DNA of 64,000 nucleotides from NCBI GenBank assembly GCA_017459985.1, contig JAFUBX010000028.1, positions 52,601 through 116,600 of the forward strand. Reading direction: 5' to 3'. The translations under genes and the position numbers were made by a program. This stretch comes from Parasporobacterium sp. Lineage in GTDB: Bacteria; Bacillota; Clostridia; Lachnospirales; Lachnospiraceae. The notes beneath the pieces were generated by a model that did no database searches, was not told the DNA's origin, and saw nothing but the letters and a program-made list of their open reading frames with translations. This document shows, in pieces, positions 1-8,450 of this stretch (position 1 is the first letter of the stretch; every line of letters starts with the position of its first letter).

Positions 1-1
1 C

Positions 2-202
2 AAAACGGCGGACAACGATCTTTATTACCAACTGAGCTTTTTTACTGACCAGCGGCAGCAGGAGAAGGAGCGCAGGCTTCGGCTCGCCATGCTGCAGATC
101 CGGCGGCGCTTCGGCCCGAACGCGATATTTAAGGGAATGAATCTGCTGAAGGGCGGAACTGCCCTGGAACGAAGCCGCCAGATCGGCGGCCACAAGGCAT
201 GA
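2..202 (+). CDS. Y-family DNA polymerase (DinB/UmuC-like), 3' end only
   Basis: Reading from base 2 gives 66 codons to a TGA at 200-202. The gene is cut by the window edge, so the catalytic palm is not visible. The end reads RRRFGPNAIFKGMNLLKG and closes with RSRQIGGHKA. This tail is typical of the little-finger end of UmuC/UvrX-type translesion polymerases of Firmicutes, which bypass damaged bases. Only the C-terminal end can be judged, so the exact subfamily is open. Confidence 0.75.
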   Translation, partial: KTADNDLYYQLSFFTDQRQQEKERRLRLAMLQIRRRFGPNAIFKGMNLLKGGTALERSRQIGGHKA

Positions 203-244
203 AAAATGGCGCGGCCTGTTGGTTTTCCGACAGCCTAACCACCA

Positions 245-325
245 ACAGCCTCCGGCAGCTTCTGCCGCAATGCTGCATTTTTTTTGCATTGTTGGCAGCC
301 TCTGCCGCAATGCTGCATTTTTTGG
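245..325. repeat. GCAATGCTGCATTTTTT palindromic repeat, two copies
   Basis: Two copies of CTGCCGCAATGCTGCATTTTTT lie about 38 bp apart just after the polymerase gene. The same core recurs four times at 46924-47110. Neighbouring GGCAG/CTGCC segments allow hairpins with a T-rich arm. No coding role is apparent. Confidence 0.6.
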
Positions 326-424
326 CGCTTCTATATCCTGATGGGTGATCATCGTCCGCAATCTACGCCGGAAATCTCTTTTAATTGCCTCCGGATATCT
401 CATATATTCCGAATGCCTCATTTA

Positions 425-611
425 AGGATAGAGAATATCCTCTATTTGAAAATTCAAAAAGTTGAGATATCGTTAGATATCCTCAAAATGTCAGCTTGCC
501 CCGATTGAGGATAAAAACCATCCGCAGATATCCAAGGCCCCGGATCTGAGAATATTGTCGGCTGTCTCATTTTACGAAGAACCTCCGTATGAGGATATTT
601 GATATCCTCAG
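425..611. repeat. AT-rich GATATCCTC repeats and palindrome
   Basis: The motif ATATCCTC or its complement GAGGATAT recurs several times, ending in the palindrome GAGGATATTTGATATCCTC at 591-609. No credible gene overlaps the stretch 203-1273; the open frames here are short and lack ribosome-binding sites. Confidence 0.45.
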
Positions 612-683
612 AACAACCGATTTTTGTAATAGCGGAGATTCGGATCAAGCTGTTTGCAACTGCCACTGTCTGGCGTATATTTT

Positions 684-804
684 GGAAGGTAAATTCAGCA
701 AAAGCTTATAAACTCCATATGCTGCCTTCCGTTTTCCGGGCAAATCACCGGAAATCCGGAAGGTAAATTCTGAAAAAAGCCTGAAAATCCATATCCGACC
801 TTCC
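684..804 (-). repeat. 74-bp repeat (47-bp palindromic unit), two copies
   Basis: Two 47-bp units, 684-730 and 758-804, each begin GGAAGGT and end CCTTCC, with starts exactly 74 bp apart. Read on the minus strand each has the core ATGGA(G/T)TTT...GAATTTACCTTCC shared with the copies at 29383-29577 and 48974-49094. The spacer between the units is also conserved. Confidence 0.85.
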
Positions 805-924
805 GCCGTCCACACGGGCAGAAGCATTTGCCACAGCGAATTCCGGATTTGAGAGCATGCGGATGCTTTTTTCAGAAATACAAATACAGGAATTTGTGCA
901 GTCCGAAGGCCTTGGGGTGATCAG

Positions 925-1115
925 CGTAATAATTGCCAATTACTATCCCTGCGCTGATCCGGAAAACAGGGATAGTAATTGGCAGTTTTTTTATATACAG
1001 TCCGAATTGCGAGGTAAAAGAGGGCCCGGACTGGACTAGATATGAAATTATTGGGAAATCATATCCCTGTTTTCGCAAAAATGACAGGGATAGTAAATGA
1101 CGATTATTTTCAGGA
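925..1115 (+). repeat. Multi-hairpin intergenic element, copy A
   Basis: A perfect 17-bp stem is formed by 935-951 (GCCAATTACTATCCCTG) and 967-983, followed by T7 at 986-992, so it resembles a strong terminator on the plus strand. A second hairpin follows, CAGTCCG near 998 pairing with CGGACTG near 1030. A third is TATCCCTGT (1062-1070) with ACAGGGATA (1084-1092). Copy B with the same order lies at 63645-63835. Confidence 0.7.
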
Positions 1116-1273
1116 TGGACCAAATGGCTTGATGGAAGCTAGTATAGATGAAGTCAACGGCGGCATAGGAATGCTTCAAACACGAAAAAGCAGAGCTGCT
1201 GAAGTGAACACAGCCCGATCGCTTTTTATTGTTCTGTGATTTCAGAATCCGTGCAGGATTTCAATACAGAAGG

Positions 1274-1587
1274 TCATTCGAAGCCGTACACACCGTTTTC
1301 GGTAATATCAAGATCCCGGATCTCTATTTTTCCGGTATCCGGATTCCTGACCTCTTTTTTCAGGATAAGACCCGTGAAGGTGTCTGCTGCCTTTTTTCTT
1401 CACCGATCAGGATCTCCACATCCACCTGAATGCTTTTTTCGACAGAACTTAGGGTAAATACGTAGAAGTCGATCCTGTCCTCGAACGGAATATCATCGGC
1501 ATTGGGATCTTCTTCCACAGTGAACCAGTCAGACGTGATTTCTTTCAGATCGATTTCCAACATAACATCGTCCCGTTGGAAGACCAC
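1274..1587 (-). pseudogene. Small acidic protein gene with a frameshift
   Basis: From a GTG at 1587 (or ATG at 1563) the frame encodes an acidic protein that runs into a stop just after IGEEKRQQ. Shifting by one base at the A6 run near 1397 continues the reading as KKAADTFTGLILKKEV and ends NGVYGFE at a TGA at 1274-1276. The continuation has normal protein-like composition, so the ancestral gene was probably about 105 codons. I do not recognise the family. A sequencing error at the A run is an alternative. Confidence 0.5.
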
Positions 1588-1644
1588 CGTGCTGATTCCT
1601 TCCCGCAGCCATTGCTATCATTGTAAGCGCCATTGCCGGATAAT

Positions 1645-1671
1645 ACAAAAAGAGTAGCTGAATTCAGCTAC
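1645..1671 (-). terminator. Intrinsic terminator, minus strand
   Basis: The perfect palindrome GTAGCTGAATTCAGCTAC at 1654-1671 is followed on the minus strand by TCTTTTTG. It lies directly at the end of the remnant described next and could end transcripts coming from the tmRNA gene. Confidence 0.65.
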
Positions 1672-1962
1672 CCTTCAATCATTCCATAAAATCGGAACGC
1701 CTCCATCACCATGGCCTCTTTGTTTGCTCGCCGTTCAGGTGTCTGGTATTTGCCCGAGGCTTGACTGTCGTTATAATCGGTCTGTGCAAAACCGACCGCT
1801 TTCTTACACCGTGATATTAGTCACGGTTTCGCCATAGGTTTCTTTGACCCATGACCTAATCATGCCATATGTCGCACATTTCGGCTCGCCCAAACGAACC
1901 GAAATATACACATATGTGCCGTTCACTGTAATTTGACGTGGGTTCGTCAACTTACACTCAAA
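1668..1962 (-). pseudogene. Remnant resembling the C-terminal extension of clostridial 23S rRNA uracil methyltransferases
   Basis: One frame reads through CATYGMIRSWVKETYGETV from the tmRNA end. After a one-base shift near 1809 a second frame reads CKKAVGFAQTDYNDSQ and ends EAFRFYGMIEG at a TAG at 1668-1670. The pattern ATY-x(2)-I-x(2)-hydrophobic, then K-x(3)-G, then TPE and EA-x(3)-GMI matches, from memory, the C-terminal extension seen after RlmD/RumA-type methyltransferases in Clostridia. The catalytic part is absent. The fragment abuts the tmRNA 3' end. Family assignment is an inference; the frameshift is directly visible. Confidence 0.5.
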
Positions 1963-2312
1963 TGGAGATGAGGGGAATCGAACCCCTGTCCGAAATTCTG
2001 TCCCCAGGACTTTCTTCCACTATAGTCATTGAAATTTTGATTCCCTCACACAGATCCCCAATGACAGACTTCTGCGCAAGGTAGCTTCATGAATGTTCTG
2101 CAGCTGCAAAGCTTAGGCTGCAGAGTTCCCCGCAAAGATGACGCCGGGACAGACGGCAGCGGGCCTCCGTCCGCCGACGAGCTGCTGTAATTAAGCAGCT
2201 AAAGCTAATTTATTATCTTTAGCGTTTAGATTTAATTGGATCTTTTAAGGTAGTGACCCGCTACCAGTGGCTTATCCTGCTTCTAAAACCCCGTCGAAAC
2301 CTGTACATCCCC
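1963..2312 (-). ncRNA. ssrA: tmRNA (SsrA)
   Basis: The RNA starts GGGGATG at 2312 and ends CATCTCC plus discriminator A at 1963. These form a 7-bp acceptor stem with one G-U pair. The 3' part has the T-arm GGTTCGATTCC, and the 5' part has the conserved run near TTTCGACGGG. The internal reading frame at 2191-2223 encodes the tag AKDNKLALAA followed by TAA. CCA is not encoded. tmRNA rescues stalled ribosomes together with SmpB, whose gene lies about 100 bp upstream on the same strand. Confidence 0.96.
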
Positions 2313-2320
2313 TTTCTGAA

Positions 2321-2430
2321 TCATTCCCAGAGAAATAAATCATGCTCTGAGATTGAATCATGTCCTAAGAAGTAATTGTGTCCTTAGAATGAATCCTGTT
2401 ATAAAAATTAAATCATGCCCTGAGGTTACG
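2321..2430. repeat. Six tandem 18-19-bp repeats spanning the smpB stop codon
   Basis: Units start at 2321, 2340, 2358, 2376, 2394 and 2413 with consensus TCATGYCCTRAGAAWKAA. The last unit contains the final codons and TGA (2413-2415) of smpB, so the array looks like repeated duplication of the smpB 3' end toward the tmRNA gene. Confidence 0.8.
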
Positions 2431-2883
2431 GACTTTGTAGTCCCTTTCCGCTTCCCGTTTCTGATCCTTCTTGGCAATGTCCTGACGCTTGTCGTAGAGT
2501 TTCTTGCCCTTGCACAGGCCCACCTCTACTTTGCAGAGACTTCCCTTGAAATACACCTGCAGCGGGATCAGGGTCATGCCCTGTTCCATGATCTTCTGGT
2601 TCAGCTTGCGGATCTCGGACCGGTGCAGAAGGAGCTTACGGGTACGTAAAGGATCCCGGTTAAAGATGTTGCCCTTTTCGTAAGGGGAAATATTCATACC
2701 GTAGATCACGGCTTCCCCGTCCCGGATCCGGATGAAGGATTCCTTGATGCTGCATTTGCCCATACGCAGAGACTTGACTTCGGTTCCGACGAGCTCGATG
2801 CCGGCCTCATAGGTCTCCTCCACGAAATAATCATGGTAGGCTTTCTTATTATTGGCAACTAACTTAAATAACTCTTTTCCCAT
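2413..2883 (-). CDS. smpB: SsrA-binding protein SmpB
   Basis: SmpB binds the tRNA-like domain of tmRNA and brings it to stalled ribosomes for trans-translation. The 156-residue product starts [20 protein letters not shown] and contains GTEVKSLR, the [14 protein letters not shown] core, the KLNQK and LYFKG-like segments, and a basic tail ([10 protein letters not shown]). Length is normal for the family. ATG at 2883 is chosen because it matches the family N-terminus; a GTG at 2907 would add eight residues. The start lies immediately after a terminator hairpin and has no well-spaced ribosome-binding site. Confidence 0.95.
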   Translation of the reverse strand: MGKELFKLVANNKKAYHDYFVEETYEAGIELVGTEVKSLRMGKCSIKESFIRIRDGEAVIYGMNISPYEKGNIFNRDPLRTRKLLLHRSEIRKLNQKIMEQGMTLIPLQVYFKGSLCKVEVGLCKGKKLYDKRQDIAKKDQKREAERDYKVRNLRA

Positions 2884-2892
2884 GGGCTGAAA

Positions 2893-2918
2893 AAAACACT
2901 CTCTCACGAGAGTGTTTT
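2893..2918 (-). terminator. Terminator hairpin between secG and smpB
   Basis: AAAACACTCTC (2893-2903) pairs perfectly with 2908-2918 around a four-base loop. On the minus strand it is followed by seven Ts. It ends the secG transcript but also occupies the translation initiation region of smpB, whose ATG is 10 bases beyond the stem. Confidence 0.8.
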
Positions 2919-2925
2919 ATCTTTC

Positions 2926-3168
2926 TTATTTTACAAGTGCTCCTATATTCAGGAGGATTGCTAAAACAAAGAATACAATTCCCGCTATCGTCGTGATCCG
3001 CTCCAGCTTGCCTTCCTTGGATCTGGATTTGTTCTTGGCCCAGTAGGTCTCAGAAGAACCTGCAAGAGAACTGGAAAGACCTGCGCTCTTGCCTTGCTGA
3101 AGAACAATGGCCACGATCAGGATCACACTTATGATAGAAATGATGATGGTTGCGATTGTGTAAATCAA
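2926..3168 (-). CDS. secG: Preprotein translocase subunit SecG
   Basis: SecG is the small integral membrane partner of SecYE. The 80-residue product has a first membrane helix at about 1-23, the conserved LQQGKSAGLSSSLAG loop, and a second helix at about 59-78. The start is TTG at 3168, eight bases after AGGAGG. It has its own promoter and terminator. In many Clostridia rnr lies between secG and smpB; it is absent here. Confidence 0.93.
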   Translation of the reverse strand: MIYTIATIIISIISVILIVAIVLQQGKSAGLSSSLAGSSETYWAKNKSRSKEGKLERITTIAGIVFFVLAILLNIGALVK

Positions 3169-3203
3169 AACGATTACCTCCTAAACATAAATCAACAGAT
3201 GCT

Positions 3204-3232
3204 ATACTAACACAAAGCCATTTGCTTGGCAA
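3204..3232 (-). promoter_or_regulatory. secG promoter
   Basis: Minus-strand TTGCCA (3227-3232) and TAGTAT (3204-3209) are separated by 17 bases and lie about 36 bases upstream of the secG start. Confidence 0.6.
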
Positions 3233-3261
3233 GCAGTATTTTCAATCAGATCGCTCTTTTA

Positions 3262-4800
3262 TCAGCCTTTAATCAGCAGGCTGTGGCCGGTCATCTCCGC
3301 GGGCTGTTCAAGGCCCAGAAGTTCCAAAAGTGTCGGGGCAATGTCACAGAGCCTTCCGTCCTCCATGAGGCGGTATTCCTCCGGCGCATTGATCAGGATA
3401 AACGGAACCGGATTGGTGGTGTGGGCGGTCCAGGGCTCGCCGGTCTCATAATCGATGAGTTCCTCCGCATTGCCGTGATCGGCGCAGAGGAAGATCACGC
3501 CGTCCACCTCTTTAATGGCTTCCACAGCTCTTCCGACCATCACGTCCACGGTTTCGATGGCTTTGATCACCGCATCCATCACGCCGGTATGTCCGACCAT
3601 ATCCGGATTGGCAAAATTGATGATGATCACGTCATATTCCCCGGAGCGGATCTTTTCCACCAGAGTATCGCACACCGCCGGGGCGCTCATCTCCGGTTGC
3701 AGATCGTAGGTTGCCACCTTCGGGGACGGGATCAGGAACCGATCCTCCCCTGCATTCGGCGTTTCTACGCCGCCGTTGAAGAAGAAGGTGACATGGGCGT
3801 ATTTCTCGGTCTCGGCGATACGGGCCTGCCGGAGGCCGCATTTGGCCAGATATTCTCCCAGGGTGTTTTCGATCTCCTCCTCTTTGAACACCACGGATTT
3901 ATTGGGGATCGTGCCGTCATATTCCGTGAAGCACACATATTTGGTGCAGATCCTCGGGCCCCGGTCAAATCCGTCAAACTCCTCCATGCAGAAGGTCCGG
4001 GAGATCTCCCGCGCCCGGTCGGGACGGAAATTGAAGAATATAATGGAATCCTGGTCCTTCACCACCGCCAGTGGTTTGTCATCCGGCGTGCAGATCACCG
4101 TCGGCTCAATGAATTCATCCGTCACATCCCGGTCATAGGAATGCTGCATGGCCTCCACGGGATCCGTCTCATGAATGCCTTCCCCTCTGGTCAGTGCGAA
4201 ATATGCTCTGGAGACCCGCTCCCAGCGGTTGTCCCGGTCCATGGCGTAGTATCTTCCCGTAATGGACGCGATCTTTCCGGTTTCCCGGCCCATCACCTCC
4301 ACCAGTTCCCGGATATAACCGATCCCGGAGGTCGGAGAGGTATCCCGGCCGTCCATGAAGGCATGCACGTAGACCCGGTCCAGCCCCTTCTGCTTACACA
4401 ATTTCAGAAGGGCGTATAAATGCCGGATATCGCTGTGAACGCCGCCGTCGGACATCAGACCGTAAATATGAAGGTCCGATCCGTGGGTCAGGCAGTTGTC
4501 AATGGCAGCCAACAGTTCCGGCTTTTCAAAGAAATCCCCGTCCTCGATGGATTTTGTGATACGGGTCAGATCCTGATAGACCACCCTTCCGGCGCCCATA
4601 TTCAGATGGCCCACCTCCGAGTTGCCCATCTGTCCGTCCGGCAGACCTACGGCCAGTCCGGAGGCGTAACCCTTTACAAAGGGGTATTCCTTCATCAGCC
4701 GCTCCATCACTGGGCGGTTGGCCTTCGTGATCGCATTTCCCTCATAATCCTTTCCCAGTCCGTATCCATCCAGTATCATAAGTACAACGGGTTTCTTCAT
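3262..4800 (-). CDS. gpmI: Phosphoglycerate mutase, 2,3-bisphosphoglycerate-independent
   Basis: This enzyme interconverts 3- and 2-phosphoglycerate in glycolysis and uses two Mn ions and a phosphoserine intermediate. The 512-residue product has the metal site VLMILDGYG at the start and the nucleophile in MGNSEVGHLNMG (Ser61). HAFMDGRDTSP and the C-terminal metal motif LCADHGNAEE are also present. ATG at 4800 is chosen because GGAGG lies eight bases upstream. It is followed about 90 bp later by secG and is not part of a gap-pgk-tpi cluster in this window. Confidence 0.96.
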   Translation of the reverse strand: MKKPVVLMILDGYGLGKDYEGNAITKANRPVMERLMKEYPFVKGYASGLAVGLPDGQMGNSEVGHLNMGAGRVVYQDLTRITKSIEDGDFFEKPELLAAIDNCLTHGSDLHIYGLMSDGGVHSDIRHLYALLKLCKQKGLDRVYVHAFMDGRDTSPTSGIGYIRELVEVMGRETGKIASITGRYYAMDRDNRWERVSRAYFALTRGEGIHETDPVEAMQHSYDRDVTDEFIEPTVICTPDDKPLAVVKDQDSIIFFNFRPDRAREISRTFCMEEFDGFDRGPRICTKYVCFTEYDGTIPNKSVVFKEEEIENTLGEYLAKCGLRQARIAETEKYAHVTFFFNGGVETPNAGEDRFLIPSPKVATYDLQPEMSAPAVCDTLVEKIRSGEYDVIIINFANPDMVGHTGVMDAVIKAIETVDVMVGRAVEAIKEVDGVIFLCADHGNAEELIDYETGEPWTAHTTNPVPFILINAPEEYRLMEDGRLCDIAPTLLELLGLEQPAEMTGHSLLIKG

Positions 4801-4825
4801 TCTGCTTTCCTCCATCTCTTTGATT

Positions 4826-5686
4826 TTATCTCATTTTCCGTCCCAGATGCTCGACAAAGCTCATCTTGTCCAGCCTCAGGTTCAGAAGCTTTTTATCTGA
4901 TTTAACAACCCGGACCACATCCTCATTTTCCAGAACGATCTCGTTGTTTCCGTCAAAGGAAATGGCCTTGATCTGATTTCCTTCCTCCTCCTTTTCCCGG
5001 ACGATCACGTCGATCTGGGCGTCCGCGGAAAACACCACACTCCGGGAATTCAGGGAATGTTCGCAGACCGGCGTGGTGATGATGACCTCCGAAACCGGAT
5101 GCGCCACAGGACCGCCGGCGGACAGGTTGTATCCGGTGGAACCGGTGGGAGTGCAGATAATGTATCCGTCCGCACTGTAGGAATTCAGGAACCGGGAATT
5201 GATCATCACATCAAAATTGATGATCTTCATGCTGCCCAGACGGTTCAGGACAATATCATTGACCGCAATGTCCCGGATCAGCTCTTCCCCATTCCGCAGG
5301 ATCCTTCCTTCCAGAATCATCCGTTCCTCGATATGGTACTCTCCCTGCCGGATATGACGGAACTCTTCGGCAAATCCGTCCAGATCCATTTCGGTCAGAT
5401 AGCCCAAAGTCCCGATATTGACTCCCACGATCGGGATCCGCAGATCCACCAGATCCTTCGCGGTATGCAGGAAGGATCCGTCTCCGCCCAGAGAAATGAT
5501 CAGCTCCGTCCCTTCCGGGATACTCTCCGGCTCCACCCGTCCGTAGAGTCCGGAACTGTCCTTTCCCTTAAACAGGCAGGCGGTGACTTCCCCCTGGCTG
5601 GCTTCTATAATCTGACGGATCCGTCCGGTCAGCTCTCCGGTGGGGTCTTTGGTTGAATTGGTAACTAATGCAATCTGTTTCATCAT
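4826..5686 (-). CDS. nadK: NAD kinase
   Basis: NadK phosphorylates NAD to NADP. The 286-residue product has the diagnostic GGDGS at 67-71 and the nucleotide-binding motif CTPTGSTGYNLSAGGP. Two adjacent ATG codons (5686, 5683) are possible starts and neither has a strong ribosome-binding site. It begins 14 bases after tlyA and is the last gene of the nusB-ispA-dxs-tlyA-nadK run. In related genomes argR and recN usually follow; here gpmI does. Confidence 0.95.
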   Translation of the reverse strand: MMKQIALVTNSTKDPTGELTGRIRQIIEASQGEVTACLFKGKDSSGLYGRVEPESIPEGTELIISLGGDGSFLHTAKDLVDLRIPIVGVNIGTLGYLTEMDLDGFAEEFRHIRQGEYHIEERMILEGRILRNGEELIRDIAVNDIVLNRLGSMKIINFDVMINSRFLNSYSADGYIICTPTGSTGYNLSAGGPVAHPVSEVIITTPVCEHSLNSRSVVFSADAQIDVIVREKEEEGNQIKAISFDGNNEIVLENEDVVRVVKSDKKLLNLRLDKMSFVEHLGRKMR

Positions 5687-5700
5687 GTTTTGTAATCCGA

Positions 5701-6573
5701 TTAATCAAGACTCTCATGGGCGGCCGCCACCACTTCGCGGATCTTCCGGGCCGCACTCTCCTGCCATGTCTGCTCCGGATCCTCCGGAGCCGGCGCTGTG
5801 CCATCCTGCAGCTGTTTTGGACCGTCCGCTGCCGTTTCAGATCCCTCCCGTTTCACATGGATCAGATATTCGATATTGCCCTCCGGCCCCTTGACCGGCG
5901 AATACTCCAGTCCCTGTACCGAAAGTCCCTGGGACAGGACGAATCTCCAGATCTTTTCGATGACCTCTTCATGGACCGCCGGATCCCGGACGACGCCCTT
6001 CTTTCCCACCTTTTCCTTGCCGGCTTCAAACTGGGGCTTGATCAGCATTACCAGCTCCTTCTGGTCATCCAGCACTGAAAGGGCGGCAGGGATCACCAGT
6101 GTCAGAGAGATGAAGGACACGTCCACACTGGCAAATCCGATCCGGTCCGGAACCAGCTGCGGATCCAGATAACGGACGTTGGTCTTCTCCATCACCACCA
6201 CCCGGGGGTCATTGCGGAGTTTATAATGCAGCAGTCCCTTTCCCACATCCACACAATATACCCGGGAAGCACCGTTCTGCAGCATGCAGTCCGTAAATCC
6301 TCCGGTGGAGGATCCGATATCCATGCAGATCTTTCCTTCCAGACTAATGGGGAAACACTGCATGGCCTTTTCCAGCTTCAGTCCGCCCCGGCTGACGTAG
6401 CGCAGGGTCTCTCCCCGGATTTCCACCAAGGTGTCCTCCGGGAACATGGAACCGGCCTTCAGTTCCTTCTGTCCGTTCACATAGACCGTGCCGCTCATGA
6501 TCTCCGCCTGGGCCCGGGATCTGGTCATTTCAGGATATTGTTCCGTCAGCAGAACATCTAATCGTTTCTTCAC
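5701..6573 (-). CDS. tlyA: TlyA family 2'-O-methyltransferase of rRNA / hemolysin-like
   Basis: Residues 1-60 form an S4 RNA-binding domain (RLDVLLTEQYPEMTRSRAQA). The rest is an FtsJ-like SAM methyltransferase with DIGSSTGGFTD at 85-95. TlyA proteins methylate ribose in 16S and/or 23S rRNA. The Pro/Glu-rich C-terminal tail of about 45 residues is longer than usual. The start is GTG at 6573, which overlaps the dxs stop codon as GTGA, implying translational coupling with dxs. Confidence 0.92.
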   Translation of the reverse strand: MKKRLDVLLTEQYPEMTRSRAQAEIMSGTVYVNGQKELKAGSMFPEDTLVEIRGETLRYVSRGGLKLEKAMQCFPISLEGKICMDIGSSTGGFTDCMLQNGASRVYCVDVGKGLLHYKLRNDPRVVVMEKTNVRYLDPQLVPDRIGFASVDVSFISLTLVIPAALSVLDDQKELVMLIKPQFEAGKEKVGKKGVVRDPAVHEEVIEKIWRFVLSQGLSVQGLEYSPVKGPEGNIEYLIHVKREGSETAADGPKQLQDGTAPAPEDPEQTWQESAARKIREVVAAAHESLD

Positions 6574-8438
6574 AGCAGTTCCTTTTCCAGTCTCTCACAG
6601 ATCGAATCCACATCGATCCGGCATTCCCGTTTCTGGATCGACACCTCGCCCTGCTCCACATACAGATTCGGGATGGCGATGGGAATCACCCGCACATCCG
6701 CGGAAACATTGTTGATATGCCGCAGAACCTCCATGCCGTACCCACCGCTGATCACATTCTCTTCCATGGTGATGATATATTTGTGGGAGACCAGCAGATC
6801 ATCGATCAGCTTCTCATCAAAGGGTTTGACGAACCGGGCATTGATCAATGTCACATTCAGCCCCTTCTCCTTCAGCCGGTGCCGCACCAGGATCGCGGTA
6901 TTGATCATGGTTCCGACGGAGATGATCGCGATATCCTTCTCCAGGAAAATCCCCTCGCTCTTTCCGAACACAAAGGGTTCCCTGAATTCTGTGGCCACAT
7001 CATCGGCGCTGCCCCTGGGATAACGGATCGCCAATGGGGCATTGAAATCCGCCGCGAACCGGATCGCATCCTGCAGTTCGATGCTGTTCTTCGGAGCAAT
7101 GATATTCATATTTGGGATCAGATTCAGATAGGAAATATCAAAAATTCCCTGATGAGTTTCCCCGTCCTGTCCCACAAGACCCGCCCGGTCAATGCAGAAG
7201 ACCACCGGAAGATTCTGGATACAGACATCATGCATGACTTCGTCAAAGGCCCGCTGCAGAAAGGAGGAATAAATCGCCACAAAGGGCTTATATCCCGCTG
7301 CAGCCAGCCCGGCGGCAAAGGTCACCGCATGCTCCTCTGCGATCCCTACATCGAAGAACCGGTCCGGGAACCGGTCCCGGAACTGACTCAGTCCTGTCCC
7401 GTCCGGCATGGCCGCTGTAATGGCCACCACCTTCGGATCCGTTTCTCCCACCTGAATCAGAGCCTGGGAGAAATGCTGGGTATAACTCATCTTCGGACTC
7501 TTCCGAAGCACCTCACCGGTGGCGGGATCGAAGGGTCCGATGCCATGGAACTTCTCCGGGTCCTTCTCCGCCGGCTTGTAGCCCTTTCCCTTCTTGGTCT
7601 TGACGTGGATCACCACCGGATGATCCATGTTTTTGGCTTCATTGATGATCTTGACCAGGGATTCCGTATCATGCCCGTCGAAGGGGCCCAGATAGGTGAT
7701 CCCGATATTTTCAAAGAACATTCCCGGAATGATCAGCTGTTTCAGGGAGCTCTTGGTCTTCTTGATCTGGCGGATCAGCTTCTCCCCGATTACCGGAACC
7801 TTGCTCAGCTTGCCCGCGACACCGGTCTTCATATCGTTGTAAAGCTCCCCGGCCCGCATCCCGGACAGGTAGGAGGACAGTCCCCCCACGTTCTTCGCGA
7901 TGGACATATTATTGTCATTCAGGATGATAATGAAATTGCGCTTCAGATTGGACGCGTAATTCAAAGCCTCCAATGCCAGTCCCCCGGTCAGGGAACCGTC
8001 TCCGATCACCGCGATCACGGTACGGTCATTGCCCTCCAGCTGGCTGGCCATGGCAAGACCCAGTCCTGCGGATAAGGAGGTGGAGGAATGGCCGGTATTA
8101 AAGGCGTCATATTCAGACTCCCTCCTCTTCGGAAAGCCGCTCAGTCCGCCGTATTCCCGCAGGTGATCAAACTGATCTGCCCGCCCGGTCAGCATCTTGT
8201 AAACATAGGACTGATGTCCCACATCCCAGATAATCTTGTCCTCCGGCAGATTGGTACACTGAAGAAGCGCCAGAGTCAGCTCCACGGCCCCCAGATTTGA
8301 CGCCAGATGGCCGCCGCTTTTTCCCACCTTCAGCACCAGGAATTTACGGATCTCCTTGGCAAGGGTAGCCAGCTGCTCCTTCGACAGGCCCTTGACATCC
8401 TCCGGTGATTTAATTGATTCTAATAATGGAAATTCCAT
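6570..8438 (-). CDS. dxs: 1-deoxy-D-xylulose-5-phosphate synthase
   Basis: Dxs condenses pyruvate and glyceraldehyde 3-phosphate using thiamine diphosphate, the first step of the MEP isoprenoid pathway. The 622-residue product has the full transketolase-like layout: the cofactor motif GDGSLTGG with NDNNMSI, the GHSSTSLSAGLG segment, and the central IAEEHAVTFAAGLA region carrying the catalytic Glu. It follows ispA by 12 bases and overlaps tlyA by four, so isoprenoid genes and an rRNA methylase are coexpressed. Confidence 0.97.
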   Translation of the reverse strand: MEFPLLESIKSPEDVKGLSKEQLATLAKEIRKFLVLKVGKSGGHLASNLGAVELTLALLQCTNLPEDKIIWDVGHQSYVYKMLTGRADQFDHLREYGGLSGFPKRRESEYDAFNTGHSSTSLSAGLGLAMASQLEGNDRTVIAVIGDGSLTGGLALEALNYASNLKRNFIIILNDNNMSIAKNVGGLSSYLSGMRAGELYNDMKTGVAGKLSKVPVIGEKLIRQIKKTKSSLKQLIIPGMFFENIGITYLGPFDGHDTESLVKIINEAKNMDHPVVIHVKTKKGKGYKPAEKDPEKFHGIGPFDPATGEVLRKSPKMSYTQHFSQALIQVGETDPKVVAITAAMPDGTGLSQFRDRFPDRFFDVGIAEEHAVTFAAGLAAAGYKPFVAIYSSFLQRAFDEVMHDVCIQNLPVVFCIDRAGLVGQDGETHQGIFDISYLNLIPNMNIIAPKNSIELQDAIRFAADFNAPLAIRYPRGSADDVATEFREPFVFGKSEGIFLEKDIAIISVGTMINTAILVRHRLKEKGLNVTLINARFVKPFDEKLIDDLLVSHKYIITMEENVISGGYGMEVLRHINNVSADVRVIPIAIPNLYVEQGEVSIQKRECRIDVDSICERLEKELL

Positions 8439-8450
8439 AATGTATCCGAT

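Noticed and set aside
1042-1239. 65-codon plus-strand frame after the multi-hairpin element
   Set aside because: No ribosome-binding site and it begins inside the repeat element; no recognisable family.
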